Counted from the first letter of the stretch, positions 1 to 7,579 are shown. The stretch is DNA of 64,000 bases from Gammaproteobacteria bacterium (GCA_014075255.1 CP046178.1:1017616-1081615); one strand, 5' to 3'. The notes: generated by a model not told the origin, from the letters alone. A program made the numbers and translations.

Positions 1-54
1 ATCTCTTATAAACAGCATTAAATAGTATAATTTTTAGGCTCATGTTTTTTTGCA

Positions 55-939
55 TCAAAGCAACTTACCTTCTACAACTGACACAACATAACCACCCACA
101 TAGACCTCACGAATCCCTGCAAGCATCTTCGCGCGCAGCATAATCAACGATGGTCGACGAACTTCATAACCCTGCTCTATTCTTAAGGACAAACCAGATT
201 CAGGAAAATACTGATGCTCCAACAGATAAGCACCAAGAAATGCAGCGCCATTTCCCGTTGCTGGGTCTTCACGCACACCATGCGACTCAAAAAAGAACCT
301 CACACAAAGATCATTCTCAGAATTATATGTTTGTTGAGTAAAAAGGTAAGTGAGCGGTGGAAATCCATTCGCTAACATTGAAGAATATTTTTCAATATTT
401 AACATACATTTTCGAAGTGCATCTAAACTGCGGAGTGGAATTATCATGGCAGATGTTCCAGCAGAAACCACCTGAATAGGCGTTCTCATCTCAATGTCAT
501 CTGACGATATACCTAAAGCAGTGGCAACAGGCTCAACGGCTGAAATAGCACCCAGCAACATTTCTGGAGCTGAAAACCACACAATTTCTTTCCCAGCATC
601 CGATATTTCAAATGTTACTGGTACCTGAGATTCGCTTAGGTTTAGTTTTATATGTGCACTTGATTCAGAAATAACATGATTACGAAGCACCTGAGCTGTT
701 CCAAGAATTGGATGACCCGCAAATGCTATTTCTTTTGACGGCGTAAAGATCCGCACACGGTAGCCTCCATTCTCCTCAGGTTCTGGAGTAACAAAAGTGG
801 TTTCAGAAAAATTCATCTCCGCCGCTATCTTTTGCATCGAATCTTCTGAAGGTAATCTCTCACCTATTACTACGGCTAGCTGATTTCCCGAGTAAGACTG
901 TTCAGCAAACACATCAACTATGTAGAATTGATAAGACAT
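55..939 (-). CDS. PhzF-family isomerase/epimerase
   Basis: A 294-residue protein of the PhzF superfamily (diaminopimelate-epimerase fold), a normal length for the family. The N-terminal half shows the family pattern: a YIVDVF start, NFSETTF around residues 43-49 with Glu46 matching the catalytic glutamate of PhzF, and AGHPILGTA near 74-82. The C-terminal half carries REDPATGNGAA, the second conserved loop. PhzF proteins are cytoplasmic homodimers that isomerise small hydrophobic or amino-acid-derived substrates. No phenazine genes are nearby, so the substrate is unknown and a housekeeping PhzF-like role is more likely than phenazine synthesis. It stands alone; the next gene upstream is a broken lipoprotein. 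Confidence 0.9.
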   Translation of the reverse strand: MSYQFYIVDVFAEQSYSGNQLAVVIGERLPSEDSMQKIAAEMNFSETTFVTPEPEENGGYRVRIFTPSKEIAFAGHPILGTAQVLRNHVISESSAHIKLNLSESQVPVTFEISDAGKEIVWFSAPEMLLGAISAVEPVATALGISSDDIEMRTPIQVVSAGTSAMIIPLRSLDALRKCMLNIEKYSSMLANGFPPLTYLFTQQTYNSENDLCVRFFFESHGVREDPATGNGAAFLGAYLLEHQYFPESGLSLRIEQGYEVRRPSLIMLRAKMLAGIREVYVGGYVVSVVEGKLL

Positions 940-996
940 TTACCCAGTTTTTAGTTGTTTATATAGTTTAAATACATTCTGCAAACTAATTATTTT

Positions 997-1426
997 TTAT
1001 ATATATGTCTGCAAACATGAAACCATACCTTTTAATTTTCCACTATCATACTGGAACCATTTGCATCGAATTACATTATACTCCCAACGCGAAACGTACC
1101 TAACATCTTCACCCAAAACGGGCGCTTTCCAGTATTCCCCCCTCATTAAAGCCAAATTTATTTTTACCTGTCCCATCCTCGTACTGGCATTGCCAATTAT
1201 TTTTATCCTTAATCGAGCAGTTTTTGTATTCATCTAACAAATTTGCAACTTCACTAATTACTGTGTTTTCACCCACACGGTACGCTACTTTCATTACCGG
1301 GCGCCATTCATTAACCACACTATCTTCAACAGTAGGTTTCACTACAACATAGGAAAAAACAATTTGCTCATTGTTACAAGCAATAACACATAGTGCTGAT
1401 AAGAATACTATTAGTAAATTACGCAC
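997..1426 (-). pseudogene. Small lipoprotein with a frameshift at a six-G run
   Basis: The N-terminal reading frame (start at 1426) encodes a lipoprotein signal with a Cys around residue 17 (LSALCVIAC) and then about 85 soluble residues before it ends at 1109. A second frame (stop at 997) continues naturally with Trp- and Tyr-rich sequence (EYWKAPVLGEDVRY...). The two join if one base is added or removed in the run of six C (six G on the coding strand) at 1137-1142. I infer one lipoprotein gene of about 140 residues with a frameshift, either a real mutation or a homopolymer sequencing error. I do not recognise the family. Confidence 0.6.
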
Positions 1427-1507
1427 AGATAAATTAGTATACTTTCGTTAATTCAGGATTATTAAATTAGCTAGCTTAAGGTTAAATAATACTACATTAT
1501 AGTTTTC

Positions 1508-1936
1508 ATGCCTTCTAAAAACACATCAGAATTCATTCTTTTATCTGAATTAATAAACATATTGAAAGACAAAGAATATTATCAGACATTTGCTAAAACT
1601 ATAGCCATGACTAGTAATTCCAAAAATCCGATGCCATCTGATGACGAAGTTGTTGCAGAGATGTTTCGTTATTTTATTCAGACAGATCTTCTACAAATAT
1701 TTCGTGAAAAAGCATTGGTGACGTTAGATTCTATTGAATCTGAAGTTGATAGGAGAATACTAAAGAATACAGAATCCGAAAATAGTGAAGATAATTTAAA
1801 GAACACTATTCACGATGACATCTGGAAAAATGAAATATATATTAATATTAAAGAATTAAAGAAATTATATGCAAACAAATGCATCGTTTTCCCTAATTCA
1901 TTACTAACAGAATTATCTACTCAAGAGAATTTATAA
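1508..1936 (+). CDS. Hypothetical protein, 142 aa
   Basis: A 142-residue, Lys/Glu/Asn-rich, probably helical and cytoplasmic protein. It has no signal peptide, no membrane segment and no motif that I recognise. Its only strand mates are far away; it converges on the minus-strand gene ending at 1938, with two bases between the stop codons. No good Shine-Dalgarno sequence precedes the ATG, so the start is uncertain. The AT-rich codon use fits the rest of this accessory stretch. Confidence 0.5.
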   Translation: MPSKNTSEFILLSELINILKDKEYYQTFAKTIAMTSNSKNPMPSDDEVVAEMFRYFIQTDLLQIFREKALVTLDSIESEVDRRILKNTESENSEDNLKNTIHDDIWKNEIYINIKELKKLYANKCIVFPNSLLTELSTQENL

Positions 1937-1937
1937 A

Positions 1938-2195
1938 TTAAGTTAATTGCCCACTCACCAGTAACGTAAAATCTGGTTTGTTTCCATTTACTTTAGCTTC
2001 CACAGTAGCTTCGGCAGCTCCTAACGCAAAGGAAAGTGCAGCATCTCGATCCGCAAAGGTTTTACTAATATCTAGTGTTACAGCATCTTCACCTGACTTG
2101 AATAATGTCGCAACAGGCTTGAACTCGCCAGAATCAGTTTCCTTAGTTTTGTATAAAATCGTATAGTTTTTATATTTTTTTAGATCTGCTTTCAC
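1938..2195 (-). CDS. Small conserved-looking hypothetical protein, 85 aa
   Basis: An 85-residue protein read from a GTG start with a GGGGGTGAT ribosome-binding region directly upstream. The sequence alternates strand and helix (YTILYKT, ATLFKSGEDAVTLDIS, RDAALSFALGAAEATVEAKV) and suggests a small alpha/beta domain. There are no signal peptide, membrane or metal motifs. The overlapping plus-strand frame at 1978-2166 is a shadow. The family is not recognised. Confidence 0.55.
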   Translation of the reverse strand: MKADLKKYKNYTILYKTKETDSGEFKPVATLFKSGEDAVTLDISKTFADRDAALSFALGAAEATVEAKVNGNKPDFTLLVSGQLT

Positions 2196-2390
2196 ATCAC
2201 CCCCAAAATTAGATTGAATTCAGAAGCACTTTTTCAACTATTACTGCTTCAAATTGAACGGTAGAAAGCATACATTTGATCCTCTATTATTTTCACCATG
2301 ACCGACGAAAAGCGAAGATATTCGGCCGAAAATACAGGATGTTGAAATTGGCGGTGGTTGGAGTCTTAAGCAAACCCTACTCTCTTATAT

Positions 2391-2442
2391 AATGTATAAA
2401 TTCCCTGATTAACATCCTATTTACAGGGAATATTTATACATT
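2391..2442. repeat. Imperfect inverted repeat with CCCTG/CAGGG arms
   Basis: The arms 2391-2407 and 2424-2442 pair over 17 positions with one 2-base bulge around a 16-base loop. The arms combine AATGTATAAA with TTCCCTG. Further CAGGGAA copies occur at 2529-2546 just downstream. It lies in the 400-base gene-free interval 2196-2596, which otherwise shows nothing coding. It could be a recombinase-binding site, the scar of a lost insertion element, or a terminator-like hairpin. Confidence 0.4.
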
Positions 2443-2552
2443 AGCGCTTGATTCATCTCCTCCTCCAGACATTCTTTCGAATTACCAAGCACTTAGATCA
2501 TTTCAAATCGGAAATGTCTTTTCAATAACAGGGAAATATCAGGGAATTTAAA

Positions 2553-2579
2553 CGTCCGCTTACGCCCATAAGCGGACAT
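2553..2579. repeat. Dispersed GTCCGC palindrome, single copy
   Basis: A 9-bp perfect stem (GTCCGCTTA with TAAGCGGAC, 2554-2577) closes a six-base loop. It belongs to the dispersed palindrome family also seen at about 2984, 3067, 4275, 4908, 6843, 7469, 7552 and 55945. It sits just downstream of the VOC gene stop. Confidence 0.8.
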
Positions 2580-2596
2580 AACACCGTGGTTCAGCA

Positions 2597-2950
2597 TCAC
2601 TCATCCAAGAGCTCGTAATATGACAACGAGTTCCCAAAAGGGTCGCGAAATTCAAAATATTTTACTGCTCCAGGCACTGATTCAATTTCTGTTACCGCAC
2701 TGCCAACCTTAAGAGCTAACTCATGACTCTCCTTGATGTTGTTTGATTCAAATCGCACGACTGATGGATTAGGTTCGTTGGCTTCGACTTCAAAGAGTTG
2801 CAGCCAACATGTTGGTGTAAGGCTAAATTCCCAAACATCAGGTACTGGATTAATCTCCTCTACACTTCCTAGTAGTCGGCGATACCACTTTGTCGCGCTG
2901 CCTATGTCGGCAACAGGCAACCCGATAGTGACGGTTTTAATTTCGCTCAT
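2597..2950 (-). CDS. VOC/glyoxalase-family protein
   Basis: A small single-domain protein of about 117 residues with the vicinal-oxygen-chelate signature: a beta-strand start (IKTVTIGLPVADIGSATKWY), a WLQLFEV strand in the middle and the ending FRDPFGNSLSYYEL, where the DPFGN turn is typical. The start at 2950 is chosen over the ATG at 2968 because GGGAGG lies about ten bases before it. VOC proteins bind a metal and act as dioxygenases, glyoxalases or drug-binding resistance proteins. The usual His/Glu ligands are not obvious here, so the catalytic role is open. The gene lies between two dispersed palindromes, as a mobile single gene might. Confidence 0.8.
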   Translation of the reverse strand: MSEIKTVTIGLPVADIGSATKWYRRLLGSVEEINPVPDVWEFSLTPTCWLQLFEVEANEPNPSVVRFESNNIKESHELALKVGSAVTEIESVPGAVKYFEFRDPFGNSLSYYELLDE

Positions 2951-2983
2951 ATCTATGGGTCCTCCCAATAAATTACTTTAGAT

Positions 2984-3094
2984 ATGTCCGCTTTGCGTCG
3001 TTAGCAGACATTTTAAGCTTGTTATTTAGTGAATCCAACCAGATTCTCCCCTTAATGCTTTTATTTATGTCCGCTTTCGGCCAATAGCGGTCAT
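2984..3094. repeat. Composite double-palindrome element, copy 1
   Basis: Two palindromes, 2984-3011 (loop class with GCGTCGTTAG) and 3067-3094 (loop class with TCGGCCAATAG, one arm mismatch), flank a 55-base spacer. The same order, spacing and a similar spacer recur at 7469-7579. The arrangement resembles a bacterial interspersed mosaic element, in which two palindrome types are joined by a conserved linker. Confidence 0.75.
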
Positions 3095-3285
3095 CAAACA
3101 AATTAGGTGGCAGCATAGTTTAATCACTAGCTTCAAGGCGTTTTACCTCTGCGTCGATATCTTTACACGTGGCGTCGATGCTGGTGCTCATATCGCTAAT
3201 AGTTTGAAAAAAGTCACTAAACAAAGTTGCCTGTTTAAAAAATCACTTCTTAACAGAAGTAATCTACTTATTTCACTTTCTTCTT

Positions 3286-3579
3286 CTATAGCCATTGATA
3301 AACCCAGGCTTTATGCAACTTGGACCACATCACCAACATATTAACCTCATCAAATGATTTAGTTGTCATTGAAACCAAATAACATTTAGTATTTTCATCT
3401 AGATGTATTAGTTTGTTTGGACATGGCACAACCATATCAATAAACATCATTGAATTTACAAACGGGCGAGTGACCCATTCAATTTCATGTTCACTAAAAG
3501 CGCCATAATCAGAATTGTAGTTTTTTGCGTGGGAAATCGAAAGACACGCAAATACAAGGAGAAACATAGTCCTGATCAT
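3286..3579 (-). CDS. Small secreted protein, 97 aa
   Basis: Begins with a clear Sec signal peptide (MIRTMFLLVFACLSISHA, cleavage expected after about residue 18). About 79 mature residues follow with two cysteines (CPNK, CYLV) and several Trp, suggesting a small periplasmic disulfide-bonded protein. It starts nine bases after the stop of the small membrane protein at 3589-3765, so the two are probably co-transcribed. The family is not recognised. Confidence 0.6.
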   Translation of the reverse strand: MIRTMFLLVFACLSISHAKNYNSDYGAFSEHEIEWVTRPFVNSMMFIDMVVPCPNKLIHLDENTKCYLVSMTTKSFDEVNMLVMWSKLHKAWVYQWL

Positions 3580-3588
3580 GGCAACACC

Positions 3589-3765
3589 TTACTCGGTTTT
3601 ATTAGACTCTAAAAGCTTAACGATACGAGCATTTAATTCATTGCTAGTATCTAGTCTCCTTTTAATACCGAATATAGCAAAAGGTAAGAACAGCCATACT
3701 AAAAACCAAACCACTAAAAGTAGAATAATTACTAGCCCTGTGCCTGGTGACATAAAATTTTCCAT
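3589..3765 (-). CDS. Small single-span membrane protein, 58 aa
   Basis: Reading the minus strand gives a 58-residue protein: a short N-terminal tail, one strongly hydrophobic segment (about residues 11-33, VIILLLVVWFLVWLFLPFAI), then a charged helix with GIKRRLDTSNELNARIVKLL. An AGGAG ribosome site precedes the ATG at 3765. The charged tail after the span recalls widespread small inner-membrane proteins of unknown role. It precedes the secreted protein ending at 3286 and probably forms an operon with it. Confidence 0.65.
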   Translation of the reverse strand: MENFMSPGTGLVIILLLVVWFLVWLFLPFAIFGIKRRLDTSNELNARIVKLLESNKTE

Positions 3766-3782
3766 TTCAATTTCTCCTTAAT

Positions 3783-3868
3783 TTAGTTAGATTTTTTTGG
3801 TGTTATTTTTGATGTAAACAAAACCAATAAGCCAAAGAAGAAAGCTAAAAGACCCCATCCAAAAACAT
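3783..3868 (-). pseudogene. Very small membrane protein, frameshifted right after the start
   Basis: An excellent AAAGGAG site precedes an ATG at 3868, but that frame stops after seven codons. The adjacent frame encodes a hydrophobic span ending in a Lys/Ser tail (GWGLLAFFFGLLVLFTSK...). One extra T in the five-T run after the ATG would restore a protein of about 28 residues. I infer a small membrane-protein gene with a one-base deletion or a sequencing error. It lies directly upstream of the 58-residue membrane protein. Confidence 0.4.
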
Positions 3869-3994
3869 TTCTATCTCCTTTAAAAAAGCGCAGCAACTTG
3901 GTACGTTAAACCGCGCAACACTGGGTAAACTACTTAACAATAGGCGTGTATTTACCAGCCATTACCATACATGCCGCATGTTTTTGTTGGTTAG

Positions 3995-4111
3995 TCATTG
4001 ATCGAAGAGATCTTGTTTTTCAACCAATTGAAAGGCTGGTCGAATTAGCCCTCTTTGATGTAATTCTGATAACGCGATGCCGATTGCAACGCCTAGTATA
4101 AATTCAATCAT
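3995..4111 (-). CDS. Very small membrane protein, 38 aa
   Basis: A 38-residue reading frame with AAGGAG eight bases before its ATG. It starts MIEFILGVAIGIALSE, a hydrophobic segment, followed by a soluble amphipathic tail with two Gln/Arg-rich turns. The good ribosome site and membrane-like composition argue for a real gene. It is transcribed towards the two other small membrane proteins at 3783-3868 and 3589-3765. No family is recognised. Confidence 0.5.
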   Translation of the reverse strand: MIEFILGVAIGIALSELHQRGLIRPAFQLVEKQDLFDQ

Positions 4112-4274
4112 TTCTTTGACTCCTTGACAGAGCCGACAGCCTGAACCCATGTAGCCCACTCAGCGCTGGTTAAATTCGATAGTAAACACAACTCATTCAT
4201 TTCGTTTGTAGTCTCTAACTATTTATTAGATTGTTTAAATGCATTCCTAACCCGCTATTCATGTAGAAACTGTA

Positions 4275-4302
4275 ATGTCCGCTTAGGGTCGTTAGCGGAC
4301 AT
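4275..4302. repeat. Dispersed GTCCGC palindrome, single copy
   Basis: ATGTCCGCT and AGCGGACAT arms surround an AGGGTCGTT-type loop. It is the same family as the other dispersed palindromes, and is located between the small membrane gene and the broken DUF302-like gene. Confidence 0.8.
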
Positions 4303-4327
4303 ACATCTCTTTTTCTAAATAGCCAAT

Positions 4328-4857
4328 CTATTCCTGATAGAATTCTGCAACTTGAAGTAATATCGCTTTTAACTCTTTAGTGGCAATTTCTGCTGCTTTA
4401 GCTTGCTTGAGATTTAGACCATTAGCTTCGGCCACGGGGTCATAAAATCCCACAACAATTCTACCTGGCGGAGATTATTCAGTGGAATCACGAAAAACTG
4501 TACATCGACATGGAATGATTAATGAAACGAAAGGGTCTTCTTCTATTACTCGTGCAAGATACTGCGTCTTGCAAACCGGTATCACTTTGTTATGCGCGTA
4601 TTTGCCAAATGATTTAATGGCTGCACCAATATCATGGCGTTCTACTATTTGCCAATTTTCACCCTCTACTTCTTCTTCAAGGATATTGACTACTTCATTG
4701 AAGCCTAATTCCCCCGACAAATAAATAACATATGCATCTCCACGGCGTTCAATATCACCAGCACTGCCTGGAATGGGAAATATTAATAGTAGACATAAAA
4801 CAATTGCATGTGGTAAATAAAAATTGCAGCCAGTTCCGAGTTTAAACTTTATATCAT
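4328..4857 (-). pseudogene. Exported DUF302-like protein, broken by a shifted start and an in-frame stop
   Basis: An AGGAGG site precedes the ATG at 4857, but that frame stops after two codons. Removing one TA from the ATATA just after it would join the ATG to a signal peptide (IVLCLLLIFPIPGSAG) and a domain with the DUF302 pattern ending EEDPFVSLIIPCRCTVF. A TAA at 4475-4477 then interrupts the frame, after which 48 further sensible codons (GRIVVGFYDPVAEANGL... to AEFYQE) run to 4328 and match the expected C-terminal helix of DUF302. Two lesions in one gene indicate decay. DUF302 proteins are small soluble or periplasmic proteins without a settled function. Confidence 0.55.
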
Positions 4858-4898
4858 TTATATAAACCTCCTCACTAAATTTAGTATCTAAATAGCAC

Positions 4899-5723
4899 TT
4901 AGTTTAAATGTCCGTTTTGGGTCAAAAGCGGATATTCACATTGTGTTCCGTATGGTGTTCGTTCTGTAATCAAGTATCCTTTCGGATTTTCTTTTCTGAG
5001 TTTAATTGCTCGTATCTTGGCACCCTCCGATTTAGCTTTTTTCCCAATTTTAGATAAGGCTAGTGCGTATTCATCTAACATATTTGCATATTCAATTGGT
5101 GTTTCTTTTTCTCTACTTTTTTTATCAAGCTCAAAGAATGATTTCTCCAAATATTTAGTGGCTTGCTCAAATTTATTTTGATCCAGATATAAACGAGACA
5201 ATTCTGTCAAAGACAAATATAGAGGTTCACCTGTTTTCTTATCTAGTTCTAATGCTTTATTTAAAAAGAATTCTGCTACGTCAAAAATGCAAGTTACACC
5301 AAGTGATCTTCCATATTCGTAATAGAATATTGCACGAACTTTATCATCCATTTCCCCTAAATTTGCATTCACAATGGCTCTTGCCCATTCGATACGCGCA
5401 GCTTTCCAATCTCCTGATTTTTGATGAGTGTAAGCTGTTTGTGCATGTAGAATCGTATTCTTTTCGTTTACAGCAGTAGCACAAGAAAACTGCGAGACAC
5501 AACCATCTGCCGTTTTACATTGGTATTTCAATGCATCATCCGATCTCCTGACAGAGACAGTCGCGGGAGCTGTCGTTGACCACACTCCTCGTTTGTTAGT
5601 CAGTACGCAATCACCACTGGATCCATCACCAAATGAGAGCGTAATGGGGGTCATTGCATCTGAAGTCAAGGTGGCACACCCGGCTATGCTCACAGTGAGC
5701 ATTGCGATAAATAAATTTCTCAT
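4899..5723 (-). CDS. TPR-containing lipoprotein
   Basis: A 274-residue lipoprotein. The signal peptide and lipobox are MRNLFIAMLTVSIAGC with Cys16 as lipidation site. Residues 20-85 form a beta-rich, Cys-containing domain (FGDGSSGDCVLTNKRG and four further Cys), similar in style to PEGA-like lipoprotein domains. Residues 90-245 carry tetratricopeptide-like helices (Y.YGRSLG...F.NKALELDKK, LSRLYLDQNKFEQATKYLEK). TPR lipoproteins usually act as envelope scaffolds. The last twelve codons before the stop lie inside a dispersed palindrome, so the repeat has supplied or replaced the native C-terminus. Confidence 0.75.
   Translation of the reverse strand: MRNLFIAMLTVSIAGCATLTSDAMTPITLSFGDGSSGDCVLTNKRGVWSTTAPATVSVRRSDDALKYQCKTADGCVSQFSCATAVNEKNTILHAQTAYTHQKSGDWKAARIEWARAIVNANLGEMDDKVRAIFYYEYGRSLGVTCIFDVAEFFLNKALELDKKTGEPLYLSLTELSRLYLDQNKFEQATKYLEKSFFELDKKSREKETPIEYANMLDEYALALSKIGKKAKSEGAKIRAIKLRKENPKGYLITERTPYGTQCEYPLLTQNGHLN
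4908..4935. repeat. Dispersed GTCCG palindrome inside the 3' end of a gene
   Basis: A diverged copy (ATGTCCGTTTTGGGTC / AAAAGCGGATAT) of the palindrome family. Its minus-strand translation gives the C-terminal residues YPLLTQNGH of the upstream lipoprotein, so this copy is translated. Confidence 0.75.
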
Positions 5724-6000
5724 GATATTTCCCTTTGTGCCCCTTATAGACGTGATCGGCCAAATAGTTTGTGCTATTTAGTTGAATGGAATTGGAAACC
5801 AATTTAAATATGCTTTAAGTTTTCCTGTTCAGTGTTTAATTTAACACTATGAACTTACATATAAGGCAATAGCCTGTACGAACAAAGTTGGTCTTTGCTA
5901 CGCCCTTCATTTTACCTTTCACCACGCAGTTAAAAGCACTGCTTGACTTTGATCTACAGTGCATAGTGCAAACTACGTTCATTACTAAACATTGAGAAAT

Positions 6001-6103
6001 CATCAAATGTACTCGCTCTAGAGGGTAGCGCGAGTGCATGATGAGACTGCCAGGGTGATTCACAATCTGTATTTTTAAACCAACTTATCACCCTGGCTCT
6101 TTT
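6001..6103. ncRNA. Paired hairpins in a gene-free interval (candidate RNA or terminator)
   Basis: Stem 1 (6001-6043) pairs CATCA and TGTACTCGC with GCGAGTGCATGATG across a two-base bulge. Stem 2 (6049-6059 with 6087-6097) is a perfect 11-bp arm pair, GCCAGGGTGAT/ATCACCCTGGC, followed on the plus strand by TCTTTTC. No credible protein gene is seen between 5724 and 6895. Stem 2 could be a terminator for a plus-strand transcript or part of a longer structured RNA. Confidence 0.4.
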
Positions 6104-6490
6104 CTAAGTAGGATGATCATTAGGTTGGCCGTCAATGACTACATCAAAAGCATTACTCGTTTATGGAGAATCAAAATGTCCAGATTCTATGTAAACATGC
6201 ATGCTCAAAGTACTGGAGAGCACATGGTGCATAACGTAGAAGCTAATTGCTTATACTTGCTTGATTTGAGTTAATCGATTGAATTTAGGAACCTTCGTCT
6301 CGTGTCGAGAAGCTGTTAACAAAGCAAAAATACTTTATTCGAATGTTAATAGGTGCGCCGACTTGGTACCCCTGAATGTCACACTCGGTAGAAAATAGAG
6401 CCTCACAGGGATGTTTCATCTAAAGTAAGTACATCAATGGAGCGCTCTACTGCAAATAGTCTTTGCCTTACACTTAGCTGCATAGCGCAT

Positions 6491-6590
6491 ACTATAGTTG
6501 GGTGTCGGTGGGTTATCCTCAATCTCTCTCTTACTTAGAGATTCATGGGTACATTTCCAACTCCAACCCATCGGCATCCACTACCTAGTG
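6491..6590 (+). ncRNA. Candidate structured RNA with a 15-bp stem and nested hairpin
   Basis: Bases 6500-6514 and 6565-6579 pair over 15 consecutive positions if three G-U pairs are allowed; an outer TAGT/ACTA can extend the stem. Inside lies a perfect 7-bp hairpin (AATCTCT 6521-6527 with AGAGATT 6537-6543). The G-U pairs make more sense on the plus-strand transcript than the complement, which hints at strand. A short GC-rich hairpin with a T-rich tail follows at 6791-6815. I do not recognise an RNA family. Confidence 0.35.
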
Positions 6591-6790
6591 TGGGACAACA
6601 AGTTGGTTTTTAGGGAGGACACTAGCATTGATGCGCTTAAGGTCGACACCCATATTTCGTTATTCATTTTTGCATAGGTAATGTGAAACGACTTATATAT
6701 TGTTTCCGTTTCTCGTCTTTTCTTTTCGAGCCCTATATAAAATATATCGAATAAAAAGACCTTAGGAATGAATAACCTGCTGTAGATGAG

Positions 6791-6815
6791 CCTCCCCCTT
6801 TAAAAGGGAGGGTTT
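6791..6815 (+). terminator. Possible rho-independent terminator
   Basis: CCTCCC (6791-6796) pairs with GGGAGG (6806-6811) and is followed by TTTAATT. It would end any plus-strand transcript from the 6.0-6.8 kb structured interval. Confidence 0.35.
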
Positions 6816-6842
6816 AATTATCGACCTAGCATCAAGCTGTGA

Positions 6843-6875
6843 ATGTCCGCTTTCGGCCAATACAATAGCGGACAT
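6843..6875. repeat. Dispersed GTCCGC palindrome with a 4-5 base loop insertion
   Basis: ATGTCCGCTTTCGGCCAATA is followed by a few extra bases and AGCGGACAT; otherwise it is identical to the second half of the composite elements at 3067-3094 and 7552-7579. Confidence 0.8.
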
Positions 6876-6895
6876 TGCAACTGAAATTGTTTGTT

Positions 6896-7432
6896 TTATT
6901 CAAAATCCCCCAGATCAATTCCTTCATCTATTTTTTTTGAATCCTCTTCATCTTTTTTAATTTTTTCTTCTTCTATTTCTTCAATTTTCCTTTTTTCCTC
7001 TCCCACCAAAGTTGAAGTATCATTGACCCAGTCTTTTTTTAACTTTATAGATTTAACAGCAAAATCATGAAATAAAATACTTTTTGAAACCGAGTCCCAT
7101 TCATTATCTAGATAATTTTTTAAATAGGTTGTTTCTATTACAAGTTCACTATTAAAAAATAACCTAAAATCACCGTGGTATCCCGTATCACCGTATGTGT
7201 GGAAAGAATGACCATTTACATAAAATAATTCATAATTGTTGTTCTTATACGTGAACCTCTTGACTATCTGACAATTCTCATAATCTTCTTTTGTCTTTGA
7301 GCTATCCATCTCAATTCCATCAGAAATTCCAATTCTGTTATCCATCAACCATTCTAATGATTTTGGTATGTTGTTCTCATTTAGAATATCAATTGCTTTT
7401 TGCAGCTTAGCTTTTGATTCATCGATTCCCAT
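6896..7432 (-). CDS. Hypothetical protein with charged C-terminal coil, 178 aa
   Basis: A 178-residue AT-rich gene. Residues 1-135 look like a folded alpha/beta domain with aromatic stretches (YELFYVNGHSFHTYGDTGYHGDFRLFF). The last 45 residues are almost entirely Glu, Lys, Asp and Ile, an extended helix or coiled coil. No signal peptide, membrane segment or known catalytic motif is visible. It lies between two dispersed palindromes. The family is not recognised. Confidence 0.55.
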   Translation of the reverse strand: MGIDESKAKLQKAIDILNENNIPKSLEWLMDNRIGISDGIEMDSSKTKEDYENCQIVKRFTYKNNNYELFYVNGHSFHTYGDTGYHGDFRLFFNSELVIETTYLKNYLDNEWDSVSKSILFHDFAVKSIKLKKDWVNDTSTLVGEEKRKIEEIEEEKIKKDEEDSKKIDEGIDLGDFE

Positions 7433-7468
7433 AAATGCTCCCTATTTTAACAAACAATATTCTAGCCA

Positions 7469-7579
7469 ATGTCCGCATTGGGTCGTTAGCAGACATTTTA
7501 AGACTGTATTTTAGAGTTTCCAACCTTGCTTCCCCTTGTTTCAATTTAATTATGTCCGCTTTCGGCCAATAGCGGACAT
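7469..7579. repeat. Composite double-palindrome element, copy 2
   Basis: Palindromes 7469-7496 (GGGTCGTTAG loop class) and 7552-7579 (TCGGCCAATAG loop class) are separated by a 55-base spacer that resembles the spacer at 3012-3066 (shared TTTTAAG, TCCAACC and CCCCTT blocks). The second palindrome ends on the stop codon of the small membrane gene at 7579-7677. Confidence 0.8.

Noticed and set aside
55-939. Phenazine biosynthesis locus
   Set aside because: Only a PhzF-like gene is present; no other phz genes, and PhzF homologues are common without phenazines.
5836-6063. 75-residue minus-strand frame
   Set aside because: It overlaps the hairpin at 6001-6043, has no ribosome site and an unnatural Met/Cys-rich composition.
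6351-6800. Group II intron beginning with GTGCG
   Set aside because: No domain V hairpin and no reverse transcriptase were found.
2553-7579. Integron cassette array with attC sites
   Set aside because: Palindromes separate small genes, but the arms lack the attC core sites, gene orientation varies and no integrase is present.
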